A DNA stretch of 18,339 bases from Planctomycetaceae bacterium (GTDB taxonomy: Bacteria > Planctomycetota > Planctomycetia > Pirellulales > Thermoguttaceae): positions 1-18,339 of the forward strand of contig SUVI01000075.1 in NCBI GenBank assembly GCA_015062085.1, given 5' to 3'. This document shows positions 7,111-14,056 of this stretch, in pieces (position 1 is the first letter of the stretch; each line of letters opens with the position of its first letter). Made by a program: the position numbers and the translations under genes. Below the pieces are notes generated by a model that saw only the letters and a program-made list of their open reading frames with translations, searched no databases and was not told the origin of the DNA.

Positions 7111-7875
7111 TTACGTCCCGTTTTTGGAACGCCGTCTCTGCAGGATCCGAAGCGTCTGGACAGCGTATCGCCGGATCCGCATTCCGACCTGCAAAACATT
7201 ACGGGCGATCCCCAGCAGCGGAGATCTGATCTTCCGTTTCGTTCCGATCTCAGAAACCTCACTCATAGGATCCAGAGAGATCGGACACGGCATCAGACTC
7301 GCTTCGCGCACATTCAGCCACCCGCGATGCAGCGCCAGATCGTAAGGAAGCCGCATCGGCATCAGGTTTTTCAGGAGCGATTCCGCGCCTTTTCGCGAAA
7401 CGACATACGCCGCGGCATACGCAAACCCCGTCACGTTCGTTCCGATCGCAGTTCCGCACGGCAATTTTCTCCACACATGAAACCCCTTTTCCCGGCATTT
7501 TGCCGCCCGAAGCAGATCCCAGCCGGATACATTCAGACACTCGCACAGCACATTCATTAGGTCGGCACTCGGTACGACATCATCTTCACAAATGAGACAG
7601 AAATCATGATCCGTCGCCAGGAATTCCTCCATCGCCTTCATGTGGCTCGCATAGCACCCGATCTCGCCAGGTACAGCCCCTCTCCCCGCATGCAAGGCAA
7701 ACGAGAGCGGAAAAAAACGGATCGGCATCGGCTCCTCCAGCGAACGGACTTCGATCCCCGGTATCCGGCGCACCGTCAGCGGTATCTGCGAAAAATTCGT
7801 TTGGATCTTCTCCCAGCGTTCCGGACTTCGGTCCAGATTGATGACGCAGCAGATCAGCGTTTTTTCACGTTCCAT
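7111..7875 (-). CDS. Family 25 glycosyltransferase (LPS/glycoprotein sugar transferase type)
   Basis: This is a 254-residue protein with the hallmarks of glycosyltransferase family 25 (Pfam Glyco_transf_25), which includes LPS beta-1,4-galactosyltransferases. Near the start it has CVINLDRSPERW (10-21); it continues with GEIGCYASHMKAMEEFL (70-86) and ICEDDV (95-100), where the acidic cluster binds the metal and sugar nucleotide. A GTG at 7881 would add two residues, but GAGGG lies 5 bases before the ATG at 7875 and abuts that GTG, so the ATG is chosen. It follows the family 2 glycosyltransferase (7896-8891) by 20 bases in the same direction and is very probably cotranscribed from the promoter at 8930-8958. 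The C-terminal 35 residues are strongly basic, as in peripheral membrane glycosyltransferases. The sugar specificity is unknown. Confidence 0.88.
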   Translation of the reverse strand: MEREKTLICCVINLDRSPERWEKIQTNFSQIPLTVRRIPGIEVRSLEEPMPIRFFPLSFALHAGRGAVPGEIGCYASHMKAMEEFLATDHDFCLICEDDVVPSADLMNVLCECLNVSGWDLLRAAKCREKGFHVWRKLPCGTAIGTNVTGFAYAAAYVVSRKGAESLLKNLMPMRLPYDLALHRGWLNVREASLMPCPISLDPMSEVSEIGTKRKIRSPLLGIARNVLQVGMRIRRYAVQTLRILQRRRSKNGT

Positions 7876-7895
7876 GCACACCCTCTTTTTTCATC

Positions 7896-8891
7896 TCAAA
7901 CGCATTTTTGCGGAAAAGCGAAAAGATCCGACACCATATCCCGGATCGGTTTGTTCGAGCAGACCAAGTAACGCCCGCTGAAGAGCTCCGCTATCCACAG
8001 AGGCAAACGCAGCCAGAACGACTCGTGTATCCGGACGCGACTTTTAAGGTGCATCTGCATTTTTCGCACCAAAAGAAACTCCGGTCTCTCCAAAACGGCT
8101 TCATGATCCGAAAGATTTTCGACTAGATCCTGCCAAAACCGCAGCGCAGGCAAAATGTGCCGAATGTCGGAGTGACGGCAGATCGAATTCCAAAGCCTCC
8201 GCAGCGGATTCCGTACTTTCCCGGAACGTGTCGTCGCATTCTCGCCATGACGCCGAAAATACATACACACCTCCGGCACGACACGTACCTGACTCAAAAA
8301 TCCAAGCATCATGTAAATATATCCGTCGAAAACGACCGGGAGAAACTCTTCTCTGCGAAACAGGACCTCCCGCTGAAATGTTCGGCAGGCCATATTGTGC
8401 GCAGCCCAGCCCCACCGACGCCGTTTAAAAAGAGTGCGGAAACTGTTCTCCTTTTCAAGATGCCGCGTTAAATGGCTTTCATGACAGCCAAACGGGATCC
8501 GTTTTCCGAACGCGTCGACCCGGTGATCGTAGCTCAATACAAGATCGACTTCCGGTTCCCGCTCAAAAACAGAAAGCATTTTTTCCATCTTTTCTGGAAG
8601 CCAGATGTCGTCCTGGTCACAGAAAAAAGTCACTTCCTTCTCGCAAAGGAAAAATGTCTTCCGAAAATTTCCCACAAAGCCAAGATTTTTTTCGTTCTGA
8701 AAAATACGAACTGGAAAAGGTGCCGTTTCCGCAAAACGATGCAGGATCTCCATCGTCGCATCGGTCGAACCATCATCACAAACGACCAGTTCATCCGGCA
8801 GGACCGTCTGTTTTGCCAGAGAGTCCAACTGCTCCTGAAGATATTTTGCACCGTTGAACGTAATGAGCGCGACGGATGCTGTGGGCGGCAT
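7896..8891 (-). CDS. Family 2 glycosyltransferase, rhamnosyltransferase-like
   Basis: A 331-residue GT-A enzyme. VALITFNGAKYLQEQLDSL (7-25), VVCDDGSTDATM (36-47), NEKNLGFVGNF (66-76) and TFFCDQDDIWLPEKM (88-102) are the standard family 2 blocks; the CDQDDIW form of the DxD motif is common in bacterial rhamnosyltransferase-like members. The later YFRRHGENAT matches the usual position of the acceptor-side motif. The start is secure: AAGGAG lies 8 bases before the ATG at 8891. It is the first gene of a two-gene minus-strand unit with the family 25 enzyme, driven by a consensus promoter about 40-67 bases upstream. The rhamnose assignment is only a resemblance; the donor is not proven. Confidence 0.9.
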   Translation of the reverse strand: MPPTASVALITFNGAKYLQEQLDSLAKQTVLPDELVVCDDGSTDATMEILHRFAETAPFPVRIFQNEKNLGFVGNFRKTFFLCEKEVTFFCDQDDIWLPEKMEKMLSVFEREPEVDLVLSYDHRVDAFGKRIPFGCHESHLTRHLEKENSFRTLFKRRRWGWAAHNMACRTFQREVLFRREEFLPVVFDGYIYMMLGFLSQVRVVPEVCMYFRRHGENATTRSGKVRNPLRRLWNSICRHSDIRHILPALRFWQDLVENLSDHEAVLERPEFLLVRKMQMHLKSRVRIHESFWLRLPLWIAELFSGRYLVCSNKPIRDMVSDLFAFPQKCV

Positions 8892-8929
8892 AAAGTTCTC
8901 CTTTTTCTCTAAAACGTCAATTCTCTCCC

Positions 8930-8958
8930 ATTTTATCTATGGTTTAGAAGCATGTCAA
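8930..8958 (-). promoter_or_regulatory. Promoter of the minus-strand glycosyltransferase pair
   Basis: On the minus strand, TTGACA (8958-8953) and TAAAAT (8935-8930) are 17 bases apart, an almost perfect sigma-70 type promoter. Transcription would start near 8923, leaving a leader of about 30 bases that contains AAGGAG before the ATG at 8891. Confidence 0.8.
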
Positions 8959-9031
8959 GACTGGAACTCTGCATTTTCATTTTTTTCAAAACATTTCAAG
9001 AGCTTTTTTTGACTCTGCCCATTCAGACGGC

Positions 9032-9059
9032 TTGTTTTTTCCCGCAAATTTCGTATAAT
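9032..9059 (+). promoter_or_regulatory. Promoter of the beta-helix gene block
   Basis: A perfect TATAAT at 9054-9059 has TTGTTT at 9032-9037 as its -35 box, 16 bases upstream. Transcription would begin near 9066, giving a leader of about 60 bases before the ATG at 9125. This and the minus-strand promoter at 8930-8958 make 8892-9124 a divergent control region; nothing else was seen in it. Confidence 0.65.
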
Positions 9060-9124
9060 GGAGAGAGAAGAAAAGAACACACACCCTGCCTCCCCAAGAA
9101 AAAATCCGGAAAAGGACCCGCCCA

Positions 9125-11236
9125 ATGAGAATTTTATCCTGCCTGAACATCGTATTTTTCTGCGTTTTCACCGCAGTCAGCGTTTTCGACTCCGTCTGCG
9201 TTCTTGGCCAGAATGCGGCCGTCGAGGATGCGCGAGTTGAGAAAAAAGGCGATTTTTTCGTTGCGAAAAACGGAAACGACGCCTGGAGCGGAACGCTCGC
9301 CGCCCCGAACGCCGACGGAACAGACGGACCATTTGCGACGCTGGAAAAAGCGCGGTCTGCCGTGCGGTCTGCATTTTCAGAAACTCCGCGTCCCTACTGC
9401 GTCATCGTCCGAGGCGGACTTTACGAGCTGACGCAGACGTTCACGCTGGACGCACAAGATTCCGGACGCGAAAATGCCCGGATCACGTGGAAAGCCCACC
9501 CCGGCGAGACTGTGCGTCTGAGTGCCGGAAAGTACCTGAATTCCTGGACCAAAGTGACCGATCCTGCCATTCTTGCACAGCTTCCGGAATCGGTCCGCGG
9601 CGAGATCGTGCAGGTGGATCTGAAAGCTGCCGGCGTCGAAAATTACGGATCGCCAAAGGGGGGAGGGATCGAGCTTTTCTTCAACGGTCAGCCGATGACG
9701 CTTTCCCGCTACCCGAACGCGGATTTTGTGAAGATCGTGAGCGTTGACGTAAATGAAGAGGTCAACGTCCGCGGCACGATCGGCGACAAAGTCGGTAATT
9801 TCAAGTTCGACGATGAACGGATACTCGCCTGGCGCACCGAAAAAGATCCCTGGGTCCACGGCTACTGGTTCTGGGACTGGGCAGAAGAACGCCATCCGGT
9901 CGCCGAGATCGACGCGGAGACGAAAACTCTGAAAGTCAAACCGCCGTACCATCACTACGGCTACCGCAAAAATCAATGGTTCTACGGATTCAACCTTCTC
10001 TGCGAGATCGACCAGCCCGGCGAATATTACGTAGACCGCGAGACGGGCATCCTCTACTTCTACCCGCCTGCAGAAGTGAAAAAAGACACATTGGCCGTCT
10101 CGGTACTTGACTCCGCCGTCAAAATCAAATCGGACTGGGTCACGTTCCAGAACTTCACGCTGGAATTTTGCCGAGCGACCGCACTTTCCATGCACGGGAC
10201 GAATGACTTGGCCGTCGGACTCACCATTCGGAACTGCAGCGGGACGGGAATCAGCGCAGAAGGAATGGAGCAGACCGTCTACGGATGCCTTCTCTTCAAC
10301 CTCGGAAAGAGCGGCATCAACATGAGCGGCGGGGACAGAAAAACGCTTACGCCGTCCGGAAATCTCGTCTCGAACTGCGAGGTCCGCGATTACGCACGGA
10401 TCCAGAGAGTTTACGCTCCCGGAATTTCCATCCACGGCGTCGGAAATACCGCGTCGCACAATAAGATCTACGATGCGCCGCACATGGGGATGGGATTCAG
10501 CGGAAACGAAAACCTGATCGAGTTCAACGAGATCTTCAACGTCTGTTTCGAGTCCAACGACGCCGGAGCGATCTACACCGGACGGAACTGGTCCATGCGT
10601 GGAAACGTGCTGCGGTTCAATTACCTCCACGACATTCAGGGTTTCCAAAATCGCGGATGCGTCGGGATCTACCTTGACGACCAGTTCTCCTCGGCAGAAA
10701 TGTTCGGAAACATTTTCGTAAACGTGACCCGCGCAACGATGATCGGCGGAGGGCGCGATTGCCGGATCGTGAACAATATCTTCATCAATTGCCAGCCGTG
10801 CGTACACTTGGATGCCCGCGGTCTCGGCTGGCAGAAATACTTCACGGAAGACTGGATCAAAACGCTGAAAGAGACCGGAAAGCATCTCGGCATCGCGATC
10901 CATGAGGAACCGTACGCCTCGCGCTACCCGAAACTCAACACGATTTTGGAAAATCACCCCGGCACGCCCGTCGGAAACATCGTCGCGAATAATGTGTGCG
11001 TCGGCGGCAATTTCGGAGACAATCAGTCGGGACAGTGGAAAGGAACTTCCATCTGGGCCGGCGCGAAGGAGTTCAACACGATCGAGAACAATCTGATCGA
11101 TGAAGACCCCATGATCGAGGACTGGGAAAATGGAAACTTCACGCTGAAAGCCGATTCCCCGGCACTAAAGACCGGATTCCGTCAGATACCCTGGCAGAAG
11201 ATCGGGCTGACGGAAGACGCGCTTCGCGCAAAATAG
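9125..11236 (+). CDS. Secreted right-handed parallel beta-helix protein, GH141-like
   Basis: 703 residues with a signal peptide at 1-29 (hydrophobic NIVFFCVFTAVSVF, likely cut after VLG). After it comes FFVAKNGNDAWSGTLAAP (44-61) and GPFATLEKARSAVR (68-81), the usual opening of exported polysaccharide-active beta-helix proteins. A beta-sandwich-like insert follows (HPGETVRLSAGK; YYVDRETGILYFYPP), then a long series of helix coils with stacked Asn-rich rungs (LTIRNCSGTGIS, GNLVSNCEVRDY, NENLIEFNEIFNVC, NVLRFNYLHDIQG, FGNIFVNVTRATMIGG, RIVNNIFINC). The overall plan resembles glycoside hydrolase family 141 (alpha-L-fucosidase and xylanase members), but I cannot verify catalytic residues by eye. 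AAAGGA lies 8 bases before the ATG. It is the first gene of a plus-strand block with an alcohol dehydrogenase and a Gfo/Idh/MocA oxidoreductase. The beta-helix call is secure; the hydrolase activity is inferred. Confidence 0.85.
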   Translation: MRILSCLNIVFFCVFTAVSVFDSVCVLGQNAAVEDARVEKKGDFFVAKNGNDAWSGTLAAPNADGTDGPFATLEKARSAVRSAFSETPRPYCVIVRGGLYELTQTFTLDAQDSGRENARITWKAHPGETVRLSAGKYLNSWTKVTDPAILAQLPESVRGEIVQVDLKAAGVENYGSPKGGGIELFFNGQPMTLSRYPNADFVKIVSVDVNEEVNVRGTIGDKVGNFKFDDERILAWRTEKDPWVHGYWFWDWAEERHPVAEIDAETKTLKVKPPYHHYGYRKNQWFYGFNLLCEIDQPGEYYVDRETGILYFYPPAEVKKDTLAVSVLDSAVKIKSDWVTFQNFTLEFCRATALSMHGTNDLAVGLTIRNCSGTGISAEGMEQTVYGCLLFNLGKSGINMSGGDRKTLTPSGNLVSNCEVRDYARIQRVYAPGISIHGVGNTASHNKIYDAPHMGMGFSGNENLIEFNEIFNVCFESNDAGAIYTGRNWSMRGNVLRFNYLHDIQGFQNRGCVGIYLDDQFSSAEMFGNIFVNVTRATMIGGGRDCRIVNNIFINCQPCVHLDARGLGWQKYFTEDWIKTLKETGKHLGIAIHEEPYASRYPKLNTILENHPGTPVGNIVANNVCVGGNFGDNQSGQWKGTSIWAGAKEFNTIENNLIDEDPMIEDWENGNFTLKADSPALKTGFRQIPWQKIGLTEDALRAK

Positions 11237-11255
11237 TTCACGGTCCCGCGTCAAA

Positions 11256-11270
11256 CAGTCTTCCAGACTG
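11256..11270 (+). repeat. Small hairpin between beta-helix gene and alcohol dehydrogenase gene
   Basis: CAGTCT (11256-11261) pairs with AGACTG (11265-11270) around a 3-base loop. There is no T-run, so it more likely shapes mRNA processing or relative expression within a transcript than terminates it. Confidence 0.3.
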
Positions 11271-11316
11271 CCGTTCTGAAAAAAGGCCCGAAAAAAAGAG
11301 AAGATCGGAGAAAAAA

Positions 11317-12531
11317 ATGATCCAGAGCCAATACGATTTTTCAATGCCCGGCCGCATCGTCTTCGGCTGGGGACGAACGAAGGAACTCCCAGAGCTGATC
11401 CGCCCGCTAGGTCGCAGAGTTCACATTTTTTGCGGATCTCGGACGCTCTTCAACGCTCCTAGATTTGCCGCTCTGCTCGATCTTCTCCAAAACGCCGGTC
11501 TGGAACTCGCAGAAACGGCTCTCCAGATGGGTGAACCGACCGTTCAGGACGTGGATCGGCTGGCAGAATTGAAATTTCGGATGGGCGTTTCAGCCGAAAA
11601 CGGAGACGTTTTTCTCGGTATCGGCGGCGGATCGGCGATCGATCTGGCGAAAGCAGTCGCGGCGATGGTCCCGAACTGGGAACTCGCGGAGAAGAATGCC
11701 GCACCGTCCGGCCCGTCTGTCCAAAATTTCCTCGAAGGTGTCGGGATCGGGCTGAAACTCGAAAAAGATCCCATCCCGACCGTTTTCCTGCCAACGACTG
11801 CAGGTTCCGGTGCAGAAGCGACGAAAAACGCAGTCATCGCATCTTTCGACCCGCCGTTCAAAAAAAGTCTCCGCGACGTGCGTCTTTTCGCCCGGGCGGT
11901 CCTCATCGACCCGCAATGGACGGTCTTTAACTCCCCGGAAGTCACAGCATGCAGCGGAATGGATGCACTGACGCAGCTTTTCGAGAGTTTCCTTTCCCGC
12001 AAAGCCGCGCCGATCCCGCAGGCGCTCGCACTTCAGGGACTGAGTCTCGGATTCCACGCACTGGGAACGGCATTCCGCGACCCGGAAAATCGCGAAGCCC
12101 GCGAAAAAATGGCGCACGCCGCCTTTCTTTCCGGCGTTTGTCTCGCAAATTCCGGTCTCGGCCTTGCTCACGGTATCGCACCGGCACTCGGAACTCATGC
12201 GCAGCTCCCGCACGGAAAAGCATGTGCGCTCCTCCTCTCCCACGCACTGCGCCTCAACGCAGACGTCTGCAGGGAACGCCTCCAGATGCTCGCGGCGGCG
12301 CTGTTTCCCAAAGTTTTCTTCTCGAATGAAGATTCCGCCGTGGAAAAACTCATTTACGAGGTGAACGTCCTGACGAACTCGCTCCAGATCCCGCGGCGTC
12401 TTTCCGAAGTCGGAGTCCGTTGGGAACAGCTTGCAGCGATCGCAGCCGATTCCAAAGGAAACAGCATGAACGGAAACCCCAAAATACTGAATGAAAAAGA
12501 CGTACTGAAGCTCCTTGAGGAGATTTTTTGA
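11317..12531 (+). CDS. Iron-containing (group III) alcohol dehydrogenase
   Basis: 404 residues, about the usual family length. It should reduce a short aldehyde or oxidise an alcohol with NAD(P)H. The nucleotide-binding GIGGGSAIDLAKA (101-113) and PTTAGSGAEAT (159-169) are intact. The metal site is given by GMDALTQ (214-220) and GLAHGIAPALG...LPHGKA (282-302): Asp216, His285 and His299 match three of the four ligands known from lactaldehyde reductase FucO, but the second ligand is Gln220 instead of His, a variant I believe occurs in other members of the family. GGAG precedes the ATG by about 8 bases. It starts 80 bases after the beta-helix gene and ends 97 bases before the Tat-exported oxidoreductase, in the same direction, with no strong terminator between. 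The substrate is unknown; lactaldehyde is one possibility, given the GH141-like neighbour. Confidence 0.9.
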   Translation: MIQSQYDFSMPGRIVFGWGRTKELPELIRPLGRRVHIFCGSRTLFNAPRFAALLDLLQNAGLELAETALQMGEPTVQDVDRLAELKFRMGVSAENGDVFLGIGGGSAIDLAKAVAAMVPNWELAEKNAAPSGPSVQNFLEGVGIGLKLEKDPIPTVFLPTTAGSGAEATKNAVIASFDPPFKKSLRDVRLFARAVLIDPQWTVFNSPEVTACSGMDALTQLFESFLSRKAAPIPQALALQGLSLGFHALGTAFRDPENREAREKMAHAAFLSGVCLANSGLGLAHGIAPALGTHAQLPHGKACALLLSHALRLNADVCRERLQMLAAALFPKVFFSNEDSAVEKLIYEVNVLTNSLQIPRRLSEVGVRWEQLAAIAADSKGNSMNGNPKILNEKDVLKLLEEIF

Positions 12532-12628
12532 CGCAGGATAAAATAAACACGTTTTAGCCGTAAAATCACGACGTAAACCGGTACACAGTTACCAGAAGGC
12601 CCCTTTTTTTACCTCCAGGAAGTCTTTT

Positions 12629-13948
12629 ATGAAAAGATCCAGCCGCCCCTACCGTTTTCCCCATTCCCGCCGTTCCTTTTTGAAAAAGAGTACTTTCGCG
12701 CTCTCTGCACTCACACTCGGTCCTCTTGCCCTTCCGACCCCCATTCCCGCTGCGGTTTTGGGGCTGGACGGAAACGTACCGGCAAGTGAAAAGATCCTGC
12801 TCGGAGGGATCGGGATCAATCACCGCGGCGGATACGATCTGAGTTTCTTTCTAAATCAGCCGGATGTTCGTTTTACGGCGATCGCCGACGTCGCGCGCAC
12901 ACGCAGGATCAAAGTCAAAGCACAGGCAGAAGAAGCGCAGGGAACTTCTGACGTCGCGATGTACCGCGATTTTCGCGAACTGCTGGAACGTTCAGACATT
13001 GACGCGGTCCTCATCGCGACCGGGGACCGATGGCATGCGCACGCCTCCATTTATGCCGCGCGGGCCGGAAAAGACGTCTACAGTGAGAAACCGTGCGCCA
13101 TTTCGATCGATCTTTGCCGGAAACTTGCCGAAACGATGAAGCTCTACGGAACGGTTTTTCAAGGAGGGACGCAGCGTCGAAACGTCCGTAATTTCCGCAG
13201 CGCGTGCGAACTGGCACGAACAGGAAAACTCGGAACGCTCCATACGGTACACGCCTCGATCTACTACCTCGAGCACACTGCAAAATGGCTCCCCGAGCAG
13301 CCTCTGCCGGATCGGGAGGAATTCGACTGGGATCTCTGGCTAGGTCCCGCCCCTTGGCGTCCGTTCAACGAAGCGTACGCCGGAATCGGAAAGCACCATT
13401 GGTCCCAGTGGCGCGGTCAGTATGATTTTGATTCAGGGTTCCGCCACCTCGATTGGGGAGCGCATACCGTGGATCTTTGCCAGTGGGCACTGGGAATGGA
13501 CGGCACCGTCCCGGTGAAGTACTGGGCGGAGGGAAACCGAATGTTCGCACTGTACGAAAACGGCGTCAAGCTCGTCATGCGGCCGGACGGCTGGCTCGGA
13601 CTCGGAACGTGCCCCGTGCGCTTTGAAGGTACGGATGGCTGGGTCGAGACCGGTGACAGCGGGAAAATGCTTCTCTCGAACGACGCACTTCAGCCCGTTT
13701 ACAGCGATATTGAAGGGACGGATCCGCGCGATCACGTCCGCGATTTTCTGAATTGCGTGAAAAGCCGAAAGCAGCCGGTCTGCAACGCGGACGTCATCCG
13801 TTCCTCGCACATTGCGTGCCACGTCTCGGCTTTGAGCTGGTTCCTGGGACGCGAACTGAATTTTGACCCGAAAACGGAAACGTTCATCAACGACCCGGAA
13901 GCCGACCGGCTCCGTATCCGCGCGAGCCGGGAACCGTGGATCCTTTAG
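12629..13948 (+). CDS. Tat-exported Gfo/Idh/MocA family oxidoreductase
   Basis: 439 residues. The N-terminus has a twin-arginine signal, SRRSFLKK (13-20), followed by the hydrophobic STFALSALTLGPLAL and a likely cut near PIPAA (38-42), so the folded, cofactor-loaded enzyme should be exported. The body is the NAD(P)-dependent sugar dehydrogenase family: GGIGINHRGG (59-68) as the Rossmann turn, IADVARTRR (85-93), LIATGDRWHA (128-137), the conserved EKP (153-155) with GGTQRR (179-184), and DWGAHTVDLCQWAL (275-288) containing the conserved His. Such Tat-bearing members are abundant in Planctomycetota, where some are annotated as inositol or glycoside 3-dehydrogenases; the substrate here cannot be told. 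CAGGAAG lies just upstream of the ATG. It is the last gene of the plus-strand block, ended by a terminator at 13994-14031. Confidence 0.92.
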   Translation: MKRSSRPYRFPHSRRSFLKKSTFALSALTLGPLALPTPIPAAVLGLDGNVPASEKILLGGIGINHRGGYDLSFFLNQPDVRFTAIADVARTRRIKVKAQAEEAQGTSDVAMYRDFRELLERSDIDAVLIATGDRWHAHASIYAARAGKDVYSEKPCAISIDLCRKLAETMKLYGTVFQGGTQRRNVRNFRSACELARTGKLGTLHTVHASIYYLEHTAKWLPEQPLPDREEFDWDLWLGPAPWRPFNEAYAGIGKHHWSQWRGQYDFDSGFRHLDWGAHTVDLCQWALGMDGTVPVKYWAEGNRMFALYENGVKLVMRPDGWLGLGTCPVRFEGTDGWVETGDSGKMLLSNDALQPVYSDIEGTDPRDHVRDFLNCVKSRKQPVCNADVIRSSHIACHVSALSWFLGRELNFDPKTETFINDPEADRLRIRASREPWIL

Positions 13949-13993
13949 AAAAATTCGGTCTGTTCGTTTCCGAAACGTTCTGCACAGACACAT

Positions 13994-14031
13994 AAACGCT
14001 CGGCCTTCCACTTGGCAGACCGGGCGTTTTT
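13994..14031 (+). terminator. Rho-independent terminator after the oxidoreductase gene
   Basis: AAACGCTCGG (13994-14003) pairs with CCGGGCGTTT (14020-14029), one G-T wobble, around a 16-base loop, and five T follow at 14027-14031. It sits between the convergent stops at 13948 and 14057 and may stop transcription from both sides, better on plus. Confidence 0.75.
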
Positions 14032-14056
14032 CACTTTCTGGACGTTTGACTCAAGA

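Noticed and set aside
9377..10957. Minus-strand open frame of 526 codons
   Set aside because: It is antisense to the beta-helix gene, whose signal peptide and motifs are clear; the frame shows no family features.
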